IMG/VR virus record: IMGVR_UViG_3300033388_001888
Location: 1-36,609 of that record
DNA length: 36,609 nucleotides
Strand: one strand, 5' to 3'
Source: a virus
Positions within the stretch are counted from its first letter, which is position 1, and every line of letters starts with the position of its first letter. The notes under the pieces are model-generated. The model did not search any database and had not been told where the DNA came from. It was given only the letters and a program-made list of their open reading frames with translations. Shown here piece by piece: positions 1 to 5,447 of this stretch. The translations under genes and the position numbers were made by a program.

Positions 1-114
1 TTGGTTCGCTCGTTAAAGGCTACTTGGGCGAGAGATAGTGAAACGACAGAGGAAAAACTGATTAACTACTACACAAAAATTGATTTACTAGTTGTTGATG
101 AGGTTGGCTCACAA
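1..114. repeat. Contig-end direct repeat, left copy
   Basis: The first 114 bases are repeated exactly as the last 114 (36496-36609). They lie in the middle of a dnaC-like gene and rejoin it in frame. This is what a circular contig, or a circularly permuted headful-packaged genome, looks like after assembly. A true short terminal repeat is less likely because the cut falls inside a gene. Confidence 0.95.
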
Positions 115-309
115 TTTGGCAGTGATACCGAAAAACTATTTATCTTTGACATTATCGACGGAAGATACCAAAACATGAAGCCCACCGTATTAATCAGCAA
201 CCTTGATATTGATGGTATTAAAGACGCTATCGGAGAACGCTGTGTTGATAGATTGCGTGAAGGTGGTGGGATGATGGTGGCGTTTGATTGGTCAAGCTCT
301 CGCGTTTAA
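1..309 (+). CDS. dnaC: DnaC-like helicase loader, 3' part (gene split by contig ends)
   Basis: This is the C-terminal part of an AAA+ helicase loader whose 5' part is at 36052-36609. The TTG at base 1 is an internal Leu codon, not a start. When the 114-base overlap is merged the protein is 250 aa, close to the E. coli DnaC length. This part carries the Walker B segment LLVVDEVG (about residues 177-184 of the joined protein), a sensor-1-like LISNLD and a GERCVDRLREGG stretch typical of the arginine-finger region. The family loads the replicative DnaB helicase onto DNA, and no helicase is encoded here, so host DnaB is the likely partner. It follows the replication initiator (ends 36049) in one rightward operon. 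Confidence 0.9.
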   Translation: MVRSLKATWARDSETTEEKLINYYTKIDLLVVDEVGSQFGSDTEKLFIFDIIDGRYQNMKPTVLISNLDIDGIKDAIGERCVDRLREGGGMMVAFDWSSSRV

Positions 310-330
310 TAACAACAAGGATTAAATAAA

Positions 331-501
331 ATGATTGGACCAACAGACGCACAAATATTTAACCACATGGCACCGGCTGAGAACTATTGCGGCAAGTGTG
401 GGTGTGATGGTGTCGAGCCAGTGGAGCATGAAGATTATGAAACTTACATTTGCCTATCTTGTGACTATGAGCCGACACCCCCGGATGAAGATGATAGATA
501 A
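331..501 (+). CDS. Small zinc-ribbon-like protein (56 aa)
   Basis: An ORF of 56 aa directly after the helicase loader, preceded by an AAGGA ribosome site. It has two Cys pairs, CGKCGC at residues 20-25 and CLSC at 41-44, and an acidic tail (PPDEDDR). Paired CxxC knuckles suggest a structural zinc ribbon. The stop overlaps the next start as TAATG, so the two are translationally coupled. Small zinc proteins are common in phage replication operons but the role here is unknown. Confidence 0.75.
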   Translation: MIGPTDAQIFNHMAPAENYCGKCGCDGVEPVEHEDYETYICLSCDYEPTPPDEDDR

Positions 502-623
502 TGATTGATTTAATAAAAACAACGGTGATTGAAAATCAAAAACAACGCCGGGCTAGGGTTAGACGAGAATTAGAGCAGCGGGCGTTTGATAAAGAAATTA
601 AAAAAATAGAGGGTGAGAAATAA
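501..623 (+). CDS. Tiny charged helical protein (40 aa)
   Basis: Starts inside the stop codon of the zinc-ribbon gene (TAATG). The 40 residues are almost all helix formers with many Arg, Lys and Glu, for example QKQRRARVRRELEQR. Probably a single basic helix or coiled coil that binds nucleic acid or a partner protein. No family recognised; support is the coupling and operon position. Confidence 0.55.
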   Translation: MIDLIKTTVIENQKQRRARVRRELEQRAFDKEIKKIEGEK

Positions 624-639
624 ATATTAAAATATATAT

Positions 640-677
640 CGAAAACGCTATACATCCCGTATCGTTTTCGCTATAGT
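640..677 (+). promoter_or_regulatory. Putative promoter with inverted repeat
   Basis: An 8-bp inverted repeat, CGAAAACG (640-647) and CGTTTTCG (663-670), flanks a possible -35 (TATACA, 649-654). A good -10 (TATAGT, 672-677) lies 17 bases further on. Each arm is followed by CGCTATA. The arrangement suggests a regulated promoter for the genes from 710 onward. It is in the 86-base gap after the 40-aa gene. Confidence 0.4.
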
Positions 678-709
678 TAGTGAATCAACAACGCAACGAG
701 ATAACGAAC

Positions 710-898
710 ATGCAAGCAAGAGATCCTTTAAAGTACAACTTGACTAAAACAACAAAGACACATAACGGAATTAACTACGCTGTTATAACTCAAGCTTACA
801 ATAACAACGAAGTTACCGACATTAACTTTGAATGTAACTGCTCAATATTCAAAGCAGAAAACGAAGTAAAAGAATTTATTAATAAAGTGTTCTCATAA
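710..898 (+). CDS. Hypothetical protein (62 aa)
   Basis: The frame is open from a GTG at 680, but ATG 710 is the likelier start because a GAG site lies about nine bases upstream. It encodes 62 aa of mixed composition with one Cys pair (CNC) near residues 43-45 and a helical C-terminus (EVKEFINKVF). First gene after the putative promoter at 640-677. No family recognised. Confidence 0.6.
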   Translation: MQARDPLKYNLTKTTKTHNGINYAVITQAYNNNEVTDINFECNCSIFKAENEVKEFINKVFS

Positions 899-933
899 CT
901 AAACAAGCGCCGTAACTGGCGCAAGGAAATAAC

Positions 934-1389
934 ATGACAACAGCAAGCGCAACAACAAATGAGCAAGGCCACTTCTCTGTGATATGCATGACAATTGGCA
1001 CAGGTGGTCACGGTGACACGGACGACGCTTATACGCAGAATTATACGCTAAGACCTTCAATGGTAACGGCCTTTGATTACAGTGTGAGAACTGGTGAGTT
1101 TACCGAACATGGAGCTGCTAAATACAAGGCGTATTATAAAAAGGTGGCTAGGGTGTCTGAATTAGGCCAAGTGTTAAAGATGAGCTATATAGCGCATGAG
1201 TCGCTTTCTAAATTATCGTTTACAAATGATAAAACTCCGGTTGAATGTAACGACTTGATTAATGATAAAGGTGTTAAATCTGGACTGTCAATTGCTATCG
1301 GTAAATATGAAGTACGGGTTATTGGCGGTAAATGTCAATTGATGGATGATGGTGTTGCGGTGCGCTCATTTCGGGAGGTTAAGCAATGA
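934..1389 (+). CDS. Hypothetical early protein (151 aa)
   Basis: A 151-aa protein with a strong AAGGA site seven bases before its ATG. The N-terminal 30 residues are Thr/Gly rich, followed by a soluble alpha/beta pattern. There are no signal peptide, membrane segments or clear motifs. Its stop overlaps the start of the next gene (ATGA), so it is cotranslated with the small HTH protein. Unrecognised; likely an accessory early protein. Confidence 0.75.
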   Translation: MTTASATTNEQGHFSVICMTIGTGGHGDTDDAYTQNYTLRPSMVTAFDYSVRTGEFTEHGAAKYKAYYKKVARVSELGQVLKMSYIAHESLSKLSFTNDKTPVECNDLINDKGVKSGLSIAIGKYEVRVIGGKCQLMDDGVAVRSFREVKQ

Positions 1390-1556
1390 AATTAGAAAAC
1401 CATATCAAAAAGAATTACGACGGCAATAATAGCTACTTCGCCCGCTCGCAGGGTGTTAGCTCTAGCCAAGTACAAAGATGGTTAAAGCGTGGGTGCTTAA
1501 TTGAAAAGGGCGTTATTTACTGTAAGGCATCAAAGCAAGCTAAAGCTAAGGGTTAG
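1386..1556 (+). CDS. Small HTH DNA-binding protein (56 aa)
   Basis: Start overlaps the preceding stop (ATGA). The segment NSYFARSQGVSSSQVQRWLK (about residues 15-34) has the spacing of a helix-turn-helix: a first helix, a Gly-Val turn, then a recognition helix ending in QRWLK. This resembles small phage regulators of the NinH/Cro type. A strongly basic tail (KASKQAKAKG) fits DNA binding. Probable transcriptional or recombination accessory factor. Confidence 0.7.
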   Translation: MKLENHIKKNYDGNNSYFARSQGVSSSQVQRWLKRGCLIEKGVIYCKASKQAKAKG

Positions 1557-1559
1557 ATA

Positions 1560-2426
1560 ATGAAATATATAGTAACTTGCTCTGGCGGTAACGATTCAAT
1601 AGCGTTGTTGCAATTTATGACAGAGAATCACAAAGGTGAGTTTTCGGTTTTGTATAACGATACGGGTTGGGCAAGGTCTGACTGGCCAGCAAGAATTAAA
1701 AAGGTTGCTGATATCTGTTTTGGTTTGGGTGTTGCTTTTCACATCACTAAATCAATCGGATTAGAAGCGTTAGTTAGAAGTAAAAAGGGCTGGCCAATGC
1801 CAGCAAGCGCAATGCAATTTTGTACTAGTGAGCTAAAAGAAAAGCCAAGCAGTGAATTTTACGCCAAAACCGACCCTGACTGTGATGCGGTTATAGTTAC
1901 TGGTAGACGTAGAGCTGAAAGCCAAAACCGAGCTAACTTACCCAAGTGGCAATATGAAAGTAAAAAGCATGGTGGTCGTGATGTTTATAATCCGCTAGTT
2001 AACTTTGATGAGGATGAGCGAGATATTTATATTAGAAAGTTTGGCTTTGAGCCGCTACCTCATCAATCAATGGAGTGCTACCCTTGTGTTTGTGCTAATA
2101 AAACAGACTTGGCGCAAATGCCATTAGATGATGAGCGTATAAATTTGATTGAAAAAATTGAAATTGATATGGGATTCACTAGGAATAAAAAGCCTCGTGT
2201 AATGTTTCGGCCTTATCGCGTCGGTGGTGGTGTTGGTATACGTCAAGCGGTCGCTTGGGGTCGGGGTGAGAGAGGTTTTAAGAGTCATTACATACCTAAT
2301 CAATATAAGTTTAAGGGTGAGCAATGTGTAATGTTTGAAAGTGTTTCAGACGTTGCTTATGAGATAGAATCAAAGGCTGGCAAGGAATTTGCCAGACAGT
2401 GTGACGGTGGCTTTTGTGGTAACTAA
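1560..2426 (+). CDS. PP-loop ATPase, PAPS reductase-like family (288 aa)
   Basis: The N-terminus has the PP-loop SGGNDS (residues 8-13), the ATP-pyrophosphatase signature of PAPS reductases and related enzymes. Further family features are CTSELKEKP (88-96), TGRRRAESQNR (114-124) and a Cys cluster, ECYPCVCANK (172-181). A second Cys pair ends the protein (C281, C286). The sulfonucleotide-reductase ECGLH-type tail is absent, so simple PAPS reduction is doubtful. Phage members of this family are usually annotated 'phosphoadenosine phosphosulfate reductase' without proof. The Cys cluster could bind Fe-S or zinc, which would fit thiolation or adenylation of a base or nucleotide. It sits four bases after the HTH gene, with AAGGG as ribosome site. 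Confidence 0.85.
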   Translation: MKYIVTCSGGNDSIALLQFMTENHKGEFSVLYNDTGWARSDWPARIKKVADICFGLGVAFHITKSIGLEALVRSKKGWPMPASAMQFCTSELKEKPSSEFYAKTDPDCDAVIVTGRRRAESQNRANLPKWQYESKKHGGRDVYNPLVNFDEDERDIYIRKFGFEPLPHQSMECYPCVCANKTDLAQMPLDDERINLIEKIEIDMGFTRNKKPRVMFRPYRVGGGVGIRQAVAWGRGERGFKSHYIPNQYKFKGEQCVMFESVSDVAYEIESKAGKEFARQCDGGFCGN

Positions 2427-2598
2427 CAATAAAGATAAAGCTACTCGGGCGGCGGATTCTTAGGCGAAGCAGGACAATAAGCAGGCATCTTTTTGTTGAT
2501 TTTATATGTCATAATTAAATCTTAATATTAAGCATATTTAATCTACATATAGCGTATTTATTAATCAGAGTCAACTTTTGCATGGTAGGGTGAAATAA
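2427..2598. other. Intergenic region, 172 bases
   Basis: AT-rich gap between the PP-loop gene and the next small gene. It contains a perfect 12-bp palindrome, CTTAATATTAAG (2521-2532), and several -10-like hexamers, but no convincing promoter pair or terminator. No RNA gene was recognised. It may hold a promoter for the small-gene cluster downstream. Confidence 0.4.
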
Positions 2599-2772
2599 AT
2601 GTTTATAGAGTTAACTGACGAGTGGGGCGGTAAAGTTTTGCTAAATACAGACAACGTGAGGTTGATAACTGAGGCTAGTGTTATCCAATACAATAGCGGG
2701 TATAACGGCAGCGACACGATAAAGGTTAAAGAGTCTTACAACGAAATCAAACTAAAAATGGCAGGTAGATAA
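2599..2772 (+). CDS. FlbD-like small protein (57 aa)
   Basis: Starts at ATG 2599 after an AGGGTG site. The N-terminus MFIELTDEWGGKVLLNTDNV and the later KVKESYNEI segment match the layout of FlbD-type small beta proteins: a beta hairpin, LNxD, then a V-x-E-S-x-x-E motif near the C-terminus. The same fold occurs in many phages with unknown function. The stop is two bases before the next ATG. Confidence 0.65.
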   Translation: MFIELTDEWGGKVLLNTDNVRLITEASVIQYNSGYNGSDTIKVKESYNEIKLKMAGR

Positions 2773-2773
2773 A

Positions 2774-2995
2774 ATGATTAGAGGTTTAAAAATAGCATCA
2801 ACATTAGTGGTAATTAATTTGTGTTTGATGGTGGTACTTAGCTTTATAGGCTGGGACACATTCGAGTCAATCAGCCCTCAAATGTGGGGTGCTGCGGGTC
2901 GGTTTTATTGGTTGACGACTAATGCGGCTTGCTTGGTTATTTTGTTTAGAGTGTTTAAGCGGGGCGTATATGTACAAGCTGACAATAAAATATGA
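2774..2995 (+). CDS. Two-helix membrane protein (73 aa)
   Basis: Two hydrophobic stretches, about residues 8-25 (ASTLVVINLCLMVVLSFI) and 42-60 (including FYWLTTNAACLVILF), are separated by a short polar loop with WDTFES. The C-terminus is basic. This fits a small inner-membrane protein; a holin-like or superinfection role is possible but unproven. It overlaps the next gene by 26 bases. Confidence 0.65.
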   Translation: MIRGLKIASTLVVINLCLMVVLSFIGWDTFESISPQMWGAAGRFYWLTTNAACLVILFRVFKRGVYVQADNKI

Positions 2996-3173
2996 CACGT
3001 ATGAGGTTAAAGCGCCTTTCGGTAGTATTTACGACCTGGAAGTCTATCTAGAGGTCAACGACCTGCCGATGTTGTGCTTAGAAACAATTAAGAATATTAG
3101 AAAAAAAGGCGAGATATCTTGTATTACTAATGATGGTGATACTTTAACTGTAACTTATGAGAGTGATTACTAA
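2970..3173 (+). CDS. Hypothetical protein (67 aa)
   Basis: The frame is open further upstream, but ATG 2970, with GGGG seven bases before it, gives a sensible 67-aa protein. It begins MYKLTIKYDTYEVKAPFG, a beta-strand pattern, and ends with TLTVTYESDY. It overlaps the preceding membrane-protein gene and is immediately followed by the next ATG at 3174. Unrecognised. Confidence 0.65.
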   Translation: MYKLTIKYDTYEVKAPFGSIYDLEVYLEVNDLPMLCLETIKNIRKKGEISCITNDGDTLTVTYESDY

Positions 3174-3359
3174 ATGAAAAAATTAATATTGTTAGCTGTG
3201 CTTATCGGTGCGTCAATTCCGGCTCAGGCTGGTATGGCATTTTTTAAATATGAACGTATATCTGGAATGAATAAAATCTGTTTTTATAACCACCTGGGCA
3301 GCGAGGTTGCCATTACAATTACGTCCTATAAGTTGTGCCCTCTCAGCATAAATGTCTGA
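3174..3359 (+). CDS. Small exported protein with signal peptide (61 aa)
   Basis: The N-terminus MKKLILLAVLIGASIPAQA is a classic Sec signal peptide with an AQA cleavage site, leaving a mature chain of about 42 residues. Two Cys residues (in KICF and KLCP) could form one disulfide in the periplasm. Another unrelated exported phage protein is encoded at 30121-30375. Function unknown; envelope modification or superinfection exclusion are possibilities. Confidence 0.7.
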   Translation: MKKLILLAVLIGASIPAQAGMAFFKYERISGMNKICFYNHLGSEVAITITSYKLCPLSINV

Positions 3360-3374
3360 GGTCCAGTAATGAAA

Positions 3375-3400
3375 AAGCCTCACCGATTAAGATGAGGCTT
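3375..3400 (-). terminator. Hairpin, probable terminator on the minus strand
   Basis: Perfect 8-bp stem AAGCCTCA/TGAGGCTT with a 10-base loop. The U-tract is on the minus-strand side (TTTTTC after the stem), with none on the plus side. It would stop leftward read-through that passes the late-operon terminator; on the plus strand it may only be an RNA-stabilising hairpin. Confidence 0.45.
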
Positions 3401-3452
3401 GACACAACACAACAAAGAACTGGCCGTCCAAAGCCAGCGAGGGGACTATAGC

Positions 3453-3917
3453 ATGAAAGAATACCAGGTGAGTAGTCACAATTTAGAGTCGTTCATAGGT
3501 GTAATAGAAAGTGAGCTCGCCGAGGATAAGTTAATCATAGTTAATTCCCAACCAGCAGGAACTGGAAAGTGGGGAATGGCACGACTTTGGCGGGGATGGA
3601 TGGCGACAACGGCTAAATATATGGCAGGGCGTGGCGCTATAATGCCGCTGTACATAAAGCCTGATGGATCATGGCATGGTCAACGTCCGTTTGATGAGAA
3701 TGATGCCCATGAGTTATTCACTCGACAACATCTCGGGGTTGATGAAGAAGGTTATCGCTTGAGCTGGGCTAAATCTGGCGATAGACGAAAGGCCACGAAA
3801 GGTGAGAGGTTCGACGCACTGAGAAGACATGAAGAATGGGCGTCGACTAAAGGTATAACACTATTTAAGCCGCGCGGTTCTGAGTATGAAAAACTAGAGC
3901 AAAAACAAAATAAATAA
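3453..3917 (+). CDS. Conserved phage protein of unknown function (154 aa)
   Basis: The open frame begins at 3399 but ATG 3453, preceded by GAGGGGA, is the likely start. The sequence is rich in Trp and Arg: GKWGMARLWRGWMATTAKYM, then DGSWHGQRPF, DAHELFTRQHLGVDEEG, SWAKSG and ATKGERFDALRRHEEWA. The block pattern looks like a conserved phage recombination-region family located near Nin-type genes, but I cannot name it. Its position just upstream of Ref- and RusA-like nuclease genes fits a recombination accessory role. Confidence 0.75.
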   Translation: MKEYQVSSHNLESFIGVIESELAEDKLIIVNSQPAGTGKWGMARLWRGWMATTAKYMAGRGAIMPLYIKPDGSWHGQRPFDENDAHELFTRQHLGVDEEGYRLSWAKSGDRRKATKGERFDALRRHEEWASTKGITLFKPRGSEYEKLEQKQNK

Positions 3918-3929
3918 TAGGGAGTAATA

Positions 3930-4061
3930 ATGTCTTACAAGGAACGTCCGGCGGGTGCTTTTTGCACTTACGTGATAATAATTCCATGTTTATTATTATC
4001 AGTGATTGGTGGCTTAGATTTTATATTTACAGCACTACTAAGCGCAATAAATTCAATGTAA
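3930..4061 (+). CDS. Small single-pass membrane protein (43 aa)
   Basis: ATG 3930 has a GGGAG site six bases upstream. After a short polar head (MSYKERPAGAF) the rest is hydrophobic: CTYVIIIPCLLLSVIGG and FIFTALLSAI. It may form one long or two short membrane helices. Too short to classify. Confidence 0.55.
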   Translation: MSYKERPAGAFCTYVIIIPCLLLSVIGGLDFIFTALLSAINSM

Positions 4062-4076
4062 CAGAGAGTAATAACA

Positions 4077-4253
4077 ATGCTTAATAAATTACCAAAAGAC
4101 GCACCTGTAAGCGGCCGGGATGAGTTCGGCGACGATGATTGCGAGCATGGTCGGCGTGAAGCTTACAAGAAAAGAAAGAAATCTAAAAAGCTACTGCGTG
4201 AGTTGAGTCGCAGACAGCACAGGCTCAATAAAATTAAACAGGCCAACAAATGA
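4077..4253 (+). CDS. Small basic protein (58 aa)
   Basis: An acidic patch (DEFGDDDCEH) is followed by a very basic helical half (REAYKKRKKSKKLLRELSRRQHR and onward). Its TGA overlaps the start of the Ref-like gene (ATGA), so the two are coupled. A nucleic-acid-binding partner for recombination proteins is plausible. No family recognised. Confidence 0.65.
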   Translation: MLNKLPKDAPVSGRDEFGDDDCEHGRREAYKKRKKSKKLLRELSRRQHRLNKIKQANK

Positions 4254-4540
4254 CCAAAGATGATAAGCAACATTTAGACAAAGTGGCAAGTATGGGTTGT
4301 ATTGTGTGCTGTAACCTTGGGCTAGGTGAAACCCCGGCAGAGATACACCATATTGGTAACGGTACGATGGGTAAAAAGGCGGGCAATCATGAAGTAATAC
4401 CATTGTGTCATATTCACCACAGGACGGGCGGTAATGGCGTGGCGGTACACGCTGGCCGTAAATCATTTGAGGCTAATTTTGGCACTGAGCAAGAGTTGTT
4501 GACTCAAACGTTAAACTGGCTTGGTTTGTGGGGTAAGTAA
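4250..4540 (+). CDS. Ref-like HNH nuclease (RecA-dependent nuclease family)
   Basis: A 96-aa protein resembling the catalytic domain of phage P1 Ref. It has C17-x2-C20 (CIVC), the HH pair H33-H34 in EIHHIGNG, then IPLCHIHH (C53, H56, H57) and GVAVHAGRKSFEANFGTE, which matches the Ref C-terminal pattern. These residues form a zinc-braced beta-beta-alpha metal nuclease site. P1 Ref cuts at RecA-DNA displacement loops; this protein lacks Ref's long N-terminus, as many phage versions do. It is followed by RusA two bases later. Confidence 0.85.
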   Translation: MTKDDKQHLDKVASMGCIVCCNLGLGETPAEIHHIGNGTMGKKAGNHEVIPLCHIHHRTGGNGVAVHAGRKSFEANFGTEQELLTQTLNWLGLWGK

Positions 4541-4542
4541 TT

Positions 4543-4872
4543 ATGAGAATAAGCATCAAGCCCTTATCAGTAAATCAAGCATGGAAAGGCAAGCGGTTTA
4601 AAACTAATATATACAAGAAGTATGAGAAAGATTGCTTTACTTTGTTGCCAAAAATTACGGTGCCAGATGGCAGGCTAAAGGTTAATTTAGTTTTTGGTTT
4701 TAGCTCTAAATTGGCCGACGCAGACAACCCGGTTAAGTGTTTTATTGATATACTTCAAAAAAGATACGGGTTTAATGATAATAAGATTTATGAATATTCG
4801 ATTAAAAAAGTAGACGTTAAAAAGGGTTTTGAGTTTATTGATTTTGAAATTGTTTCATGTGAAACAAATTAA
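4543..4872 (+). CDS. rusA: RusA-family Holliday junction resolvase (109 aa)
   Basis: Length and layout match RusA (about 120 aa): an N-terminal PLSVNQAW motif and the acidic core ADADNPVKCFIDIL (D59, D61, D69) followed by FNDNKIYEY (D79). These are the metal-binding Asp positions of the family. RusA dimers cut four-way junctions made during recombination and replication, helping resolve branched DNA before packaging. Pairing with the Ref-like nuclease and the ERF protein encoded elsewhere makes a phage recombination set. Confidence 0.9.
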   Translation: MRISIKPLSVNQAWKGKRFKTNIYKKYEKDCFTLLPKITVPDGRLKVNLVFGFSSKLADADNPVKCFIDILQKRYGFNDNKIYEYSIKKVDVKKGFEFIDFEIVSCETN

Positions 4873-4884
4873 TTAAGGGATAAC

Positions 4885-5409
4885 ATGAAAATATTAATGA
4901 TGGTTTTGATTTTGTCGGGTTGTCAGGTTGATGACTATGCCAATTATGATGACGTAGATGCTGGTGATAACAGCGAGGCGGTTAAAGAGTCACCAGCTTA
5001 TCACTGTTCTGATTTAACGGAATATAGAGAGGTTATCGAGACCGCTAGCACCACATACCAACTCACTAAAAACGATTGTAACACCGTTAGCGAAGTTGTT
5101 TTTCGCCCTGATGGAACCATGGCAAGCGTTAGAAAAGATATAGGTCTTTATGACGGTTACGAGCAAGCGGTTATAACCTATAGTTTTACGGGGTTTTATT
5201 ACCGCGATAGAACTATAGGTCGTCGGAACGCCAACGCAACACAGCAAATTGATTATGATTATGTCAACGATAGTGACTTTATAACAATGACCTTGCGCCC
5301 GTCATACGTCATAAAATATATTTACAATGATGACCCTAAATTTAAAAGAATTATGGATGAGGCGCTATATAGCAACGTAATAGCAGAGGTTAACGACGCC
5401 ATAAGGTAG
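4885..5409 (+). CDS. Lipoprotein of unknown function (174 aa)
   Basis: The start MKILMMVLILSGC is a short lipoprotein signal with lipobox LSGC, so Cys13 is probably lipidated. An acidic linker (DDYANYDDVDAGDNSE) precedes a soluble domain of about 140 residues with a C42/C62-like Cys pair. It is the last gene of the rightward early block, ending just before a bidirectional terminator. Phage lipoproteins often block superinfection or act as outer spanins. The length and the absence of a neighbouring inner spanin make spanin less likely. Confidence 0.75.
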   Translation: MKILMMVLILSGCQVDDYANYDDVDAGDNSEAVKESPAYHCSDLTEYREVIETASTTYQLTKNDCNTVSEVVFRPDGTMASVRKDIGLYDGYEQAVITYSFTGFYYRDRTIGRRNANATQQIDYDYVNDSDFITMTLRPSYVIKYIYNDDPKFKRIMDEALYSNVIAEVNDAIR

Positions 5410-5419
5410 GTTAAAATAA

Positions 5420-5441
5420 CGGGCAAGATTGAACTTGCCCG
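5420..5441. terminator. Bidirectional terminator between converging operons
   Basis: Perfect 8-bp stem CGGGCAAG/CTTGCCCG with a 6-base loop (ATTGAA). T-rich sequence follows on both strands (GTTAATTTA rightward, TTATTTTAA leftward). It lies in the 38-base gap between the ends of the rightward early and leftward late blocks. Confidence 0.85.
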
Positions 5442-5447
5442 GTTAAT

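Noticed and set aside
1560-2426. DndC phosphorothioation enzyme
   Set aside because: PP-loop and Cys cluster are similar, but no DndA, B, D or E partners are present and the full DndC pattern is not visible.
3399-3452. Upstream start of the 154-aa gene
   Set aside because: It begins in the terminator-like hairpin, without a ribosome site; ATG 3453 follows GAGGGGA.
4191-4466. 91-aa leftward frame opposite the Ref-like gene
   Set aside because: Antisense to a gene with clear catalytic motifs; the translation shows no recognisable pattern.
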